Of a stretch of DNA of 64,000 nt, positions 18,658 through 27,590 are shown piece after piece (the first letter of the stretch is position 1; every line of letters starts with the position of its first letter). The notes below the pieces were generated by a model that searched no databases, was not told the DNA's origin, and saw only the letters and a program-made list of their open reading frames with translations. The position numbers and the translations under genes were made by a program. This DNA is from an uncultured Opitutales bacterium (GTDB taxonomy: Bacteria; Verrucomicrobiota; Verrucomicrobiia; Opitutales; Intestinicryptomonadaceae), in the NCBI GenBank assembly GCA_900548185.1, contig URJJ01000007.1:5214-69213 (forward strand), written 5' to 3'.

Positions 18658-20058
18658 CTAAAATTCCGATAATTGGGAAGCGGGGCGATAGGTCAACAAT
18701 ATTGCGCGCCCCGGCCCCTTGAGCCTGGCGCGTTCGGCGGGCGCGAGTGTCGGCGCCCAGAGCGGCTCCCCGGAATCCATACAGACAAGCGGAAGGGACT
18801 TTCGTTTCATTTTCGGAGTTTTTTTGGAGGACATCATGTCTTTGACAAGCCTCGCAGACTTCGAGCCTATGGGCGCGTAGGCGTCCCCCGGGCGCGGCGG
18901 GCGCGCAGTCAGCGGGAAGAAGGCCGCGTCGAGCCACGCGTTTGCCGACTCGTCCACGAGGCCGCGAGACACGGCCCCGAAGCCGTCCCCGTTCAAATCG
19001 GCAAATTCCACCCTGAGCGAAGCCCCGCCCGGAAGAATGTTTTCGCCCTCCGCAAGCCTGACCTCAAAATTTTCGGGCATGGACTGCGCGTAAAACTCCA
19101 TCACCCCTGAGCGCGGGTCGTAGCATACGAACCCGCTTCCCGCGCTCGTCTTGGCGTCCTCCCCTCGGAGGCATTTGCGCACGAACGCGTCGGCGGCCGG
19201 GGGCCTGACAGCCGACGCGTTTTCGGCTGCGAGCCTCACGAGGCACCTGCGAAGTATGGCGGCCTGGCCGGAACCGAAGGGCGAGATTGCGAAGGCCCCG
19301 CCGGGCAGGCGCGAGACGTTTTGCCAAAACGCGCTTTCAACCAAGTCCGCGTCCTCTTCAAGCAGGGCCCTTGCGCGCGCCGCCCCGTCCGCGAACCGCC
19401 CGCCCGAAGCCTCCTGCGCTGCCGGCAGCACGGAGTTTCTCATCCGGTTGCGCAGAAACGACGTTCCGAAATTTGACTCGTCCTCCACCCATCCGAGCCC
19501 CTCCGCGCGCAGCGCCGCCCTGATTTCCGGCTTGGAAAGCGAAAGCAGCGGGCGCAAAAACGTGAGGCCGCCCACTTTTGAGACCGGGCGCGGGGCGCAC
19601 ATGCCCTCAAGCCCCGAACCCCTTGAAAGGCGCATCAGGGCGGTTTCGGCGATGTCGGTTTTTATATGGCCCTGCACGGCAGTCGAGGTCCCGATGAGGC
19701 CGCACGCCTCGGCGTAGAAGCGCATTCTAAGCTCCCTGAGGGCCCCTTCTGAAACGCGCGGCATTTCGGAGTCGCGCCTGCGCGAAACGAATTCAACGCC
19801 CAGCTTCCGGCAGAGGCTGCGGCAGAATTCCTCGTCGGCGTCCGCCCCCTTGCGCACGGCGTGGTTGAAGTGCATGGCAGCCGTCTTTTCGGCTCCGCAC
19901 ACCGCGATGCACGCCGCGAGGGCGAACACCGAGTCGCTGCCGCCTGACAGTGCCACGGCCAGCTTTTCGCCGCGTGAAGCCGCGGCCTTCATGGCGGCGA
20001 GTGCGCGGGGTTCCAGAAGGCTTTCGTCAAACCTGCTTTTCTCAGTTTTTTCTTTCAT
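18658..20058 (-). CDS. tilS: tRNA(Ile)-lysidine synthase
   Basis: Modifies the wobble cytidine of the AUA-reading tRNA(Ile) to lysidine with ATP and lysine. The 466-residue protein has the N-type PP-loop LAVALSGGSDSVFALAA, the FNHAVRKGADADEEFCRSLC stretch, GHIKTDIAETALMRLSRGSG, and a C-terminal domain ending in a typical substrate-tRNA-binding segment (DMMSSKKTPKMKRKSLPLVC). It starts 4 bp after the comEC-like stop codon and precedes ftsH, so the three genes probably share a transcript. Confidence 0.93.
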   Translation of the reverse strand: MKEKTEKSRFDESLLEPRALAAMKAAASRGEKLAVALSGGSDSVFALAACIAVCGAEKTAAMHFNHAVRKGADADEEFCRSLCRKLGVEFVSRRRDSEMPRVSEGALRELRMRFYAEACGLIGTSTAVQGHIKTDIAETALMRLSRGSGLEGMCAPRPVSKVGGLTFLRPLLSLSKPEIRAALRAEGLGWVEDESNFGTSFLRNRMRNSVLPAAQEASGGRFADGAARARALLEEDADLVESAFWQNVSRLPGGAFAISPFGSGQAAILRRCLVRLAAENASAVRPPAADAFVRKCLRGEDAKTSAGSGFVCYDPRSGVMEFYAQSMPENFEVRLAEGENILPGGASLRVEFADLNGDGFGAVSRGLVDESANAWLDAAFFPLTARPPRPGDAYAPIGSKSARLVKDMMSSKKTPKMKRKSLPLVCMDSGEPLWAPTLAPAERARLKGPGRAILLTYRPASQLSEF

Positions 20059-20062
20059 GGTT

Positions 20063-21685
20063 TCATGCGGCCGCAGCCATAAGTATTCCGCCGGCGGACA
20101 CCGCGGGCATGGCGGCCCACTTCCACGGCCCGGGGATTTTCGGCGCCAGAAGAAGCGACGCGACTATCGCGCATTCAATCGCAAACGCGGCTCCCCCGGA
20201 AATCCTGACATCTATGACAAGCCCGGTTTGCGCCCCTGCCTCCGCGCCTGCGAGCATGAGCTCTGCAACGCGCGCCGCAGCCCAGTTTGCCCAGACCAGC
20301 GCGAAGTGGGGCAGCGCCATGGCGAAGGCCCCGGCTGCAACCACCGCAGTCGCCGCCGCGACGTACGGGAGGGAATAGGGCACCGAAAGCGGGGCTATGT
20401 ATCCGAAATAGTGGGCGCTGAGCGGCGCGCTTACAAAAAGCGCGGCAACGGCTATCGACAGGCCCGCAAGCGCATAGCGCAGGACCCGCCGCGCTGCGCG
20501 CCGGAAAAGCGGCGGCCTCCTGAGCTCGAATCCGCGCCGCTTTTCCATCTCGCAGGATGCGAAGTCGCAAAATTCCACCGCGTACAAGAGCAGGGCGGCG
20601 ACCACCGAGTAGGAGAGCGCAAACCCCGCGTCGAACAGGTCGGACGGGTTTGCCGCAATCGTGAATACAAAGGCCGCCACGAGCCCCGCAAAAGGCTTCG
20701 GCTTGCGGGCGACGGCCCACGCAGCCCATACGAACGCTATCATTATAAACGCCCTCATGGCAGACGGGCGCGCCCCGCATGCGTTCACATATAAAAACAA
20801 TAGCGGCAGGCACGCGGCGGGCTGTATTTTGCGGGGCACGCGCAGGGCGTTCAAAACCCCGAACAGCACGGCGGCGAGCATCCCGACATGAAGGCCGCTC
20901 ACCGCGAATATGTGCATGGTTCCGGTCGCGGCAAAGCCCGCTTTGGCTTCGGGGGAGAGGAGGCCCTTGTCCCCCAGAATCATGGCGCGGTATGCGCGGG
21001 CCCCTGGAGAGTTTTCCCCCATGATTTCGGGAAACTGGGAGAGCCTTTTTACGATGTATTCCCGGCACGCCGCATAGAGGCTGTAAGGGAAGCCTCCCTG
21101 CGAGGCATTGACGCTCCGCGCGGAGGCTTTGAAGAATATGCCGCAGTTTTCGAGGTACTCGTCGAACCCCCCGCCCTCCGCCTTGTCCAGCGGGCGGACT
21201 ATGAAATTTCCGGTTATCTCGCCTCCGCGGGACACCTCCCGGCCGTCCTTTGCGTAATACCACACATTCCCGCCGCGCATTTTTGAGAAATATCCGGGGG
21301 CGGAAATGACTTTGGCGACGCCGTAGGCAGCCCCCTTTGCGTTGATGTCGCACCTCTCCACCGCGAGCGTCAGCCCGCATTCGCGCGCGCACCAGTCCGG
21401 ATAGGGGTTCTGGCGCGCCCCGTAGAGGAAATACGCCGCCGCCCCGAAGAATGCAAACGCATAAAATGCGAGCATGGCCGCCCTCGGCCTTGAGCAGGCC
21501 GCAAGGTTTGCGACGGCGGCCGCGCAGGTTATCGCGGCGACTGCCGCAAACCCTCGCGCCTGGCCGGGGTCCGGCATGACGCGCGCTGCGGCAAATCCGA
21601 GCGCCATCGGGACTGCCAGGCGCAGCAGCGGCGCCTGCCTTCGCGTGCGCGAAGCAACGCCTAAGTCTGTGAGAAATTCAGGCAA
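20063..21685 (-). CDS. ComEC/Rec2-family inner-membrane protein, channel part only
   Basis: A 540-residue polytopic protein with the ComEC competence domain: an N-terminal helical pair, a DUF4131-like soluble region, then the signature HIFAVSGLHVGMLAAV and GARPSAMRAFIMIAFVWAAW followed by many hydrophobic segments. ComEC carries single-stranded DNA across the inner membrane during natural transformation. The C-terminal metallo-beta-lactamase-like nuclease domain of many ComEC proteins is absent: the protein ends in membrane helices and tilS begins 4 bp later. No other competence genes are in the window. It is the first gene of the comEC-tilS-ftsH string. Confidence 0.88.
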   Translation of the reverse strand: MPEFLTDLGVASRTRRQAPLLRLAVPMALGFAAARVMPDPGQARGFAAVAAITCAAAVANLAACSRPRAAMLAFYAFAFFGAAAYFLYGARQNPYPDWCARECGLTLAVERCDINAKGAAYGVAKVISAPGYFSKMRGGNVWYYAKDGREVSRGGEITGNFIVRPLDKAEGGGFDEYLENCGIFFKASARSVNASQGGFPYSLYAACREYIVKRLSQFPEIMGENSPGARAYRAMILGDKGLLSPEAKAGFAATGTMHIFAVSGLHVGMLAAVLFGVLNALRVPRKIQPAACLPLLFLYVNACGARPSAMRAFIMIAFVWAAWAVARKPKPFAGLVAAFVFTIAANPSDLFDAGFALSYSVVAALLLYAVEFCDFASCEMEKRRGFELRRPPLFRRAARRVLRYALAGLSIAVAALFVSAPLSAHYFGYIAPLSVPYSLPYVAAATAVVAAGAFAMALPHFALVWANWAAARVAELMLAGAEAGAQTGLVIDVRISGGAAFAIECAIVASLLLAPKIPGPWKWAAMPAVSAGGILMAAAA

Positions 21686-22091
21686 GTCTTTTCGGGGATG
21701 GATATTCCAAATTTTTTACGGCGCCAGTAAAGAGGATTTTTCGCCAGTGTGGAAGCCCCGATTTTCCGCCTCCCGATTTGCCCCGCAAGAAATGCCCATG
21801 CAAACCGAACGGAAAACTTCTGCGCCGTTTCGTTTTTCACTCGCCTCTGCGTCCGCATGCCGCATGGCATTTTGCATGCCGCCGGAACGCCGCCTCCCCG
21901 CCACATTCCCATTTTATATAAAGTCGAAAACATTTCCCGCATCCGTTTCCGCTTCCCGCAACCGGCTACAATGCGCCGCAATAAATGCACAGCCTCGCAA
22001 ACCCTCCCCGGAATGCGAGAATTTCAGATGAAACAGCGCGCTTACTTATTAAAAAGCGACACCCAAATTCTCTCTAGATTATACCGACCCA
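21686..22091. other. Spacer upstream of comEC-like gene
   Basis: About 400 bp of moderate GC. It should hold the promoter of the comEC-tilS-ftsH string, but no convincing -35/-10 pair stands out. The end of the stretch (22018-22062) shares an AT-rich block with 603-645. No gene is supported. Confidence 0.4.
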
Positions 22092-22223
22092 ACCACACTC
22101 CTGATTGTCCCCATCCAGCGATTGCCTTCAGGCAATGCGGTAAGACGAACTCACAGCCGCCCGGACCCGGGCGGCGCACGCCGTACCAAGATGCGCAAGC
22201 ATCTTAGATTAAACGGTACGTTT
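22092..22223 (+). repeat. Family A multi-hairpin repeat, copy 9, overlapping the YkgJ-type gene 3' end
   Basis: A near-consensus copy with perfect hairpins ATTGCCTTCAGGCAAT, CGCCCGGACCCGGGCG and AAGATGCGCAAGCATCTT. Its terminal TTAAACGGTACGTTTA encodes, on the minus strand, the last residues and stop of the neighbouring gene. Confidence 0.92.
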
Positions 22224-22727
22224 AAGTTTCATGTAGAGGCGGTAGCATGCGGTTATGGGGAGGAGTTTCAGGGCGAGCATCCAGAGTTTGTCGCGCGTGC
22301 TTTCCGGGGTGAGGAGGTGGAGGAGTTTGAGCTTTCTGACGTTTTCCGGGGGGGCGCTGTCCAGTTGGGCGAGGAGGAGGCGACGGCTGAAATTTTTCGA
22401 CGGGCACTGGGGGGAGTGTATCCATGTAAACCACCTGTATTCGAGGGGGAATATCCGGCAGTCGAGGGGGCGGCTGGAATAGGCGCGGCACCCGCATGTT
22501 TCGGGATTCCAGAAAACGCATCGGTTTGAGGCGTCCTTGAGCATTTTGTAGGCTCCGATTTTCTCGTCGAAGGTGCAGAAATTGTCGGGGTCTACGATTT
22601 TGCGCAGTTCGGGGGAGGATAGGACCGCCATGCGCATCGCGTCCGCCTCTTCACGGGTCAGGACTGCCGAGTAGGGGAGGCCGGCCATGCAGCACATGCT
22701 TTTGCAGCTTACGCAGTCGTTTTTCAT
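22209..22727 (-). CDS. YkgJ-family cysteine-cluster protein
   Basis: A 172-residue protein of the CxxCxxxCC family, thought to bind zinc or an iron-sulfur cluster; function is unknown for most members. The N-terminus MKNDCVSCKSMCCMAG gives the first cysteine group; ASNRCVFWNPETCGCRAYSSRPLDCRIFPLE gives the second, with the characteristic YxxRPxxCRxFP signature. The C-terminal third is basic and helical. The last four residues and the stop (KRTV) are encoded by the edge of a family A repeat, exactly as in dnaE. It diverges from the large membrane protein gene. Confidence 0.82.
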   Translation of the reverse strand: MKNDCVSCKSMCCMAGLPYSAVLTREEADAMRMAVLSSPELRKIVDPDNFCTFDEKIGAYKMLKDASNRCVFWNPETCGCRAYSSRPLDCRIFPLEYRWFTWIHSPQCPSKNFSRRLLLAQLDSAPPENVRKLKLLHLLTPESTRDKLWMLALKLLPITACYRLYMKLKRTV

Positions 22728-22736
22728 TTTTAAGGG

Positions 22737-25700
22737 GTGAGTTATAGATTGTCCGGGGCGGGGGCATCAAGGCTTATGTTCGGCCCCCGCCTTTTTTCCG
22801 CAGATTTGGTGAGCCTTGTCCGGGGCGCGGATTTTTTGCCTGATTTTATGCCGAGACTTCTCGACAAGCGCGCCGCGTTCCGCTTTATATGTGTGGTATA
22901 TTCGGCCCGGACGGTTCCGCCTTCCGGGAGCATCCCCCGCACCAGATCCGGTTTTGTGAAAGCGCGTTCCAAGTCCGGCCCGGCAGGTTCGCCAGCCGTG
23001 CTGTTTTCCGCCCTCTTCTTTCTAGTGGAGGGCTCCAGCGCTTTGGCTCTCGCGGCGGGGGAGGCGATGTTCGTTTCGGGGGTGGGCGTTGACGGCGTGC
23101 CCGTTGCCTATGTCGCCCTGCTTTTCGTGATGCTTGCGGCGATGGGGGCGGCGTCCTGGGCCCAGGCGAAATTCCCCATGGAGCGGGTGATGGCGGGGCT
23201 TTTCAAGGTATTCCTTGCTTTCGCCTCCGCCCTCTCGCTTTATTTTGCGGCGTTTCCCTCGGGCGGGCCGTGGGATTTTGCGATGCTTTACGCCCTGAAG
23301 CTCGGCTCGGCCGTGTGGATGTACGCGGCGTTTTCGCTTTACTGGAATTTTGCCGACGAGCATTTCGGGGTGCGCGAGGGCAAGCGGCTCTACCCGGTGT
23401 TTTCGGCATTCGGCTGCCTCGGGGCGGTTGCGGGGGCGGGTGCAGTGTTTTCTTTTTCCGAATACCTCGGGGTGCCTGCCGGTGCCTTGCTCTGGTTTTG
23501 GGCGGCCTCGATAGCCCTCGCCCTTCCCCTCTCCGCAAGGATTTCCAGATGCTGCCCGAAATCGGATTCGGGCGCGGCCTTAGATGCGGCTTCAGCCGGG
23601 GTTTTCAGGATATTTTCAGACAATGTCAGGGCCGTCTCAAAATCCCGGTACGTGCGCGCGATACTTCTAATGTACGTCGCGGTAATCGCGGCTTCGGCCA
23701 TAATGGAATACTCCGCCCTCTATGCCTTTTCGGAATGGTCGTCGGGCGGGGAGGACGGCGGCCAGGCGGCCCTCGCCTCGCTTTTCGGGGCGCTCGGCGT
23801 GGCGGTCAACGCGTTCAATATCGTTGTGAACCTGTTCGTGTTCGGCGCGGCGGTTTCGAGGATTGGGGTGCGCAACATGGCGCTTTTGCAGCCTCTGCTT
23901 TTCATGGCCGGCTTCGTCTGGCTTTACGCGTCGTTCGGGTTTGCCGCGGCGGTTTTCGCTTTTTTCCTTTACAGGGGCACGCTTGAGAGCGTCGATGCAA
24001 ACAATGAAAACCTCATGATTTCAGTCATGCCCGGCCGGGTGCGCCAGCAGGTCCGCCTCGCGGTTGAGTCCCTCGTAGTTCCGCTTGCGACGGCCGCAGC
24101 CGGCGCGTTCCTCATGGCGTTTGCGCACGGTCAGGACGGCGGCGCGCCGCGCATTTCGGCCCTGTTTCCCGGAGTTTCGGGGCTTTCGCAGAAGGGCGTG
24201 GCTGCGGCTGGGTTTGCGTGCGCCGCAGCGGGGCTTTTCTTCGCCTTCAGGGCGAGGGGGGCCTATACGGCTGCGCTTGCCGGAAACCTGCGCTCGGCAT
24301 GGGTCGATTTTTCCGAGCCGTTTGAGGACATGTGCGCGCGCCGCTCCGGCGAGCCGATACCTGACGAATTTTTCCGCGCGGGCAGCCCGTCCCGCATGAG
24401 GGCCTTTGAGGCCGAGGCCGCGTGCCGCCCGCTTTCTGCCGTGCGCCGCCTGGCAGACGCTGCGGGGACTTTCGGCGCGGGCGATGTTGCGCGGGCCGCC
24501 GATATTCTCGACGGGGCCCTGGCCCGGTGCGGCGCGTCCGCACCCGAGGCGGCCGGGGCGTTTGCCGCGGCATCCGCCGTAGTGCCGGAAATGGCCGCAG
24601 TTCTGGTGCGCCGAGGGGCGCTGGGGGCCGGGGCTTTCGCCCATGCGTCCGCCCTCGCGGCGTCCGGGGGCGGGAATGCCTGCGCGCACGAAAACGCGAT
24701 TCCGGGCGGGGAGCCTCCGCCCGTCTGCGCGGCGGAACTTTCGAGGCGGTTCGGAGACCGCGACGCGCAGGTCCGCCTCGTGGCCCTCCGCGCATTCTCC
24801 AAAATTGCCGGCGCAGGCCATTTCGCCCTGGCTCCCGAGATTGCCCGCCTGTTCGGGGACTCCGGGCGAGACGCGCGTGCCGCGTGCCTGGAATGCCTCG
24901 GGCGCATCGGCTCCCCGGACTGCATCGCGCCGCTTTTCGGCGGGGTCGGCGGGCTTTCGGGGCCGTCGGGGCGCGCCGTTTTGGCGCTTTTAAAGTCGTT
25001 TGGAAAACCGGCGGTTCCGCAGCTTTTCGCCGTGGCGGGCTCGCCTGAATTCTCCTATTCCGCCCGGGGAATATGCGCGCAGGCGCTCGCCGCTGCGTTT
25101 CCGGCCCAGCTTGAGATTCTGTCCTCCGAGGCCGCCGATGCGGATTTGGAGCGCGCGCGCGAATTTGCCGGATTCGAGGCCGCGCTCCGGGGGCCGGGCG
25201 GCAACCCGCTTTTTGCTAGGATTTGCGGGGAGCGGAAAATCGAGGCTGCGGCTTTTGTAATAGGGCTGAGGTCCCTTTCCGGGTCGGTTCCCCCGGCTGA
25301 CATGGTCGTGCCCGCGCTGCTTTCAAAAAACCGCAGGGAGCGCGACAACGCCGCAGAGGCTTTGGAGCAGGGGATGCCCCGCCGCGAACTCCGCGCGGTT
25401 TTGGAAATCCTGCACGGCGGGCCGCCCGCGCGCTCCGGAACGCGGGGCGCACTCTCCCGGCTCGCGGAGGGGATGGCCCGCAGCCCATTTGACGAGGAGT
25501 TTTTCGCCGCGTGCGCCGGGATGCTTTCCCCGGAGCTTGCGCGCGCCGTGTGCGGCAGGCTCGCGCGGCAGGGGCAGGGGCCGTCTCGGGACGCCCTCGT
25601 CGAAATCCTGGACGCCCTGGCGCGCTCTGCATCGCGCAGCATGGAGGGGCGGGGGCTTCTGGCCCACGAAAGGCTGGACGCGCTCGCGCGCTGCCCGCTC

Positions 25701-25949
25701 TTTGAGGGCTTTGAAATCCGGGCCTTGTTCGAGCTTGCGCTCAGGGCTTCGCCCCGGCCGGGCGGCGGCGGGGAGGGGCGCGCCGTCGCGGTGTCCCGGG
25801 ACGGCGGATGGAGGTTTTGCAGCATTGGGGAGGCCGCATGCGGGGAGGCAGAGGCGGCCCTGTCTGACATATTTGAAGTCGCGGCTGAATTTCCAAATGC
25901 GGCCGCCGCGCTTTTCCTGAGGGGAGGTCTCCGTGAAGGTGCCGCTTAG
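22737..25949 (+). CDS. Polytopic membrane protein (MFS / nucleotide-translocase-like) fused to HEAT-like repeats
   Basis: A frame of up to 1070 residues. Residues about 85-510 form ten or more hydrophobic segments in a layout like MFS or ADP/ATP-translocase (Npt/TLC) transporters, including ALKLGSAVWMYAAFSLYWNF and a conserved-looking NENLMISVMPGRVRQQVRLA loop. From about 560 to 1000 there is an Ala-rich helical region with HEAT-like units (CAAELSRRFGDRDAQVRLVA; LFGDSGRDARAACLECLGRI). The last ~90 residues (LARCPLFEGFEIRALFELAL) may be a degenerate cNMP-binding-like domain. The start is uncertain: the first ~75 residues of the frame do not look transmembrane or family-like, and no ribosome-binding site is seen. 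It is the first gene of a five-gene overlapping operon. Substrate is unknown. Confidence 0.6.
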   Translation: MSYRLSGAGASRLMFGPRLFSADLVSLVRGADFLPDFMPRLLDKRAAFRFICVVYSARTVPPSGSIPRTRSGFVKARSKSGPAGSPAVLFSALFFLVEGSSALALAAGEAMFVSGVGVDGVPVAYVALLFVMLAAMGAASWAQAKFPMERVMAGLFKVFLAFASALSLYFAAFPSGGPWDFAMLYALKLGSAVWMYAAFSLYWNFADEHFGVREGKRLYPVFSAFGCLGAVAGAGAVFSFSEYLGVPAGALLWFWAASIALALPLSARISRCCPKSDSGAALDAASAGVFRIFSDNVRAVSKSRYVRAILLMYVAVIAASAIMEYSALYAFSEWSSGGEDGGQAALASLFGALGVAVNAFNIVVNLFVFGAAVSRIGVRNMALLQPLLFMAGFVWLYASFGFAAAVFAFFLYRGTLESVDANNENLMISVMPGRVRQQVRLAVESLVVPLATAAAGAFLMAFAHGQDGGAPRISALFPGVSGLSQKGVAAAGFACAAAGLFFAFRARGAYTAALAGNLRSAWVDFSEPFEDMCARRSGEPIPDEFFRAGSPSRMRAFEAEAACRPLSAVRRLADAAGTFGAGDVARAADILDGALARCGASAPEAAGAFAAASAVVPEMAAVLVRRGALGAGAFAHASALAASGGGNACAHENAIPGGEPPPVCAAELSRRFGDRDAQVRLVALRAFSKIAGAGHFALAPEIARLFGDSGRDARAACLECLGRIGSPDCIAPLFGGVGGLSGPSGRAVLALLKSFGKPAVPQLFAVAGSPEFSYSARGICAQALAAAFPAQLEILSSEAADADLERAREFAGFEAALRGPGGNPLFARICGERKIEAAAFVIGLRSLSGSVPPADMVVPALLSKNRRERDNAAEALEQGMPRRELRAVLEILHGGPPARSGTRGALSRLAEGMARSPFDEEFFAACAGMLSPELARAVCGRLARQGQGPSRDALVEILDALARSASRSMEGRGLLAHERLDALARCPLFEGFEIRALFELALRASPRPGGGGEGRAVAVSRDGGWRFCSIGEAACGEAEAALSDIFEVAAEFPNAAAALFLRGGLREGAA

Positions 25950-27210
25950 AGCTTTTGTTTCGGCGTTTGCCGTGTCGGGCCTCGCGGCGTTCTGCGCGGC
26001 TGCGGCCTTCGTCGTACACTCGCACGCCAGGGACGCAATTTCCGACGCCTTTGCCGAGAGGATGTCGGGCATCGGCAATGTTGCGGCCTCTTTTTCCGAT
26101 CCGGCCGAACTCGGGGAGATATTGGACGGGGCTTCCGCCTCCTCCGATCCCGCCGCCTGGGCCCGCTCTTCGGCCCTGTATGCAAAATACCACGCGCCGC
26201 TTTCCAAAACCATGAGGGACACCGGGGCGAGCTTCCTGTACCTCTTTTTATACGGGGGCCCTTCCGACATCGAATACGTGGTTGACGCGACCCCTATGGA
26301 CTCTGAAATCTGGGCCCCGCCCACCGGGGCCGAGGAATCCGCCCCCGAAGACCTCAGGGAGGGGCTTTTCCACGCCTTTCGCGGCGAGGGCGGCGCCACC
26401 GGCGTTTTCGATTCCGTCCAGTGGGGCCTCATGCGCTCGGGAACCTATCCGGCGGGGCGCGGCGGCCGGAATTTCTTCATGGCGGGCGTGGACGTGCGCG
26501 CCGAAGACATCCGCGAGCTGTCGCGTGCGGCCGCGCTCAAGATAGGGGGAGTTTTTGCGGCGCTTTCGGCGCTTGCGCTCCTGCTTTCGGCGGCGCTCTC
26601 GGGGGCTGTGTCGAAGTCGGCGGCAAGGCTTAGGCGCGCGGCGCTTTTGGCTGCGGCCGGACGCTCCCCCGGCGCGGGGCCTGCCGGGCTTTCCGGCGAA
26701 ATCGGCGGGCTTGCTTCGGAGCTTTCAAAGAAATGCGCCTCGGCCGATTCCCGTATGGCGGAAATTTCTTCCTGGACTTCCGCAGCCGCCGCTTCGCGCG
26801 CGGCGGAGGCCGCCGCCGGGGAGCTTTCGGGCGGGTTTGCGGGGCGCGGCTTTGACCTCTCGTTTGAGGACTGCGGCGGGGAGATGTGTGCGGCGTGCGC
26901 GGAGGGCGGAATGTTTTTCGCCTTTTCCGTCCGAGGCTTGCGCGCGGAGCCTGCGGACGCGCTGAGGCTTCGCGCGTTTCGGGAAGCCGTCGCCGGGCTT
27001 TCCCGCCGCCCGGACTGCCTGCGGGCCGCCGCGCCGTCGCCTAGCGGTTCGTGCGCGGCGTTCGATTCCCGGGGGAGGCCCGTTTTCGCCTGCGGCGCGG
27101 GCGTCTCGGCCGATTTTGAATTTTCGGAGGGCGGGGCGGTCGCGCGCGCCGTATTTTCCTTCGCCTGCGGCGGCCGGGCGGAGCTCTTTGCGAAAGGGGG
27201 CGGGCTGTGA
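25933..27210 (+). CDS. Two-TM sensor with degenerate SpoIIE/PP2C-like domain
   Basis: A 425-residue protein starting at GTG after a strong GGGGAGGT, 17 bp inside the previous gene. TM1 (7-29) and TM2 (202-224) flank a periplasmic region that parallels the sensor of the phosphatase at 28767: GASFLYLFLYGGPSDIEYVV matches GVTYLYSMAQGPDGKIYFTL, and FFMAGVDVRAEDIREL matches FFVVGADLNVSEVRPM. The cytoplasmic part contains CGGEMCAACAEGGMFFAFSVRG (about 314-335), which lines up with GGDLYD...LCLAIGDVSG of the active enzyme. Here GGD has become GGE and the GDVSG aspartate is gone, and DGVTEA and QxDDxT are absent. If the alignment holds, it is a non-catalytic sensor or regulator. The phosphatase resemblance is my inference. 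Confidence 0.55.
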   Translation: MKVPLRAFVSAFAVSGLAAFCAAAAFVVHSHARDAISDAFAERMSGIGNVAASFSDPAELGEILDGASASSDPAAWARSSALYAKYHAPLSKTMRDTGASFLYLFLYGGPSDIEYVVDATPMDSEIWAPPTGAEESAPEDLREGLFHAFRGEGGATGVFDSVQWGLMRSGTYPAGRGGRNFFMAGVDVRAEDIRELSRAAALKIGGVFAALSALALLLSAALSGAVSKSAARLRRAALLAAAGRSPGAGPAGLSGEIGGLASELSKKCASADSRMAEISSWTSAAAASRAAEAAAGELSGGFAGRGFDLSFEDCGGEMCAACAEGGMFFAFSVRGLRAEPADALRLRAFREAVAGLSRRPDCLRAAAPSPSGSCAAFDSRGRPVFACGAGVSADFEFSEGGAVARAVFSFACGGRAELFAKGGGL

Positions 27211-27590
27211 ATTTTTTTGAGAGGTATCTGGCTCTGGCGCGCGTTTATCCGTTTTCCGAAATTCCCGCGGGCGACGCCGCGGCCATTGCAGGCGAATGTT
27301 TCCCGCATTTTTTTGAGCCGGGCTCCGTAATCGCCGAAGCCGGGGGGCACGCGGCGCACCTTTTCATATGCGTGGGCGGCGGAGTGGAGCATGATGGCGG
27401 CGGAGCGGCCCGCCCGGTGTTCCCGGCGGAGGCCCTGCTCTTGAGTGGGCCGCACCCGGAAACCGTCCGCGCAGGCCGCGCGGAAGGGGCGCTTTGCCTC
27501 GTCCTTGCGCGCGAGAAGTTCCTGTCGGCCGCGCGCGGGTGCCCGGCGATTCTTGCGCTTATGGCGCGGGCGGAAAGGGGGGCGGAATGA
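27207..27590 (+). CDS. Small cNMP-binding-like (CRP fold) protein
   Basis: A 127-residue protein starting at GTG, overlapping the previous stop by 4 bp (GTGA). It resembles a single cyclic-nucleotide-binding beta-roll: YPFSEIPAGDAAAIAGECFPHFFEPGSVIAEAGGHAAHLFICVGGGVEH matches the start of CRP/PKA-type domains (LFxxLxxxxxxxLAxxxxxxxFxxGxxIxxxGxxxxxxYxIxxGxV). The usual phosphate-binding cassette (FGExxLxxxxxRxA) is poorly preserved (PAEALLLSGPHPETVRAG), so ligand binding is doubtful. There is no DNA-binding helix-turn-helix. It would act as a soluble partner of the neighbouring membrane sensors. Confidence 0.55.
   Translation: MNFFERYLALARVYPFSEIPAGDAAAIAGECFPHFFEPGSVIAEAGGHAAHLFICVGGGVEHDGGGAARPVFPAEALLLSGPHPETVRAGRAEGALCLVLAREKFLSAARGCPAILALMARAERGAE

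Noticed and set aside
16889..18661. Plus-strand frame of 590 codons
   Set aside because: Exact antisense of ftsH in a GC-rich region; product is a His/Val/Gly-rich shadow with no family resemblance.
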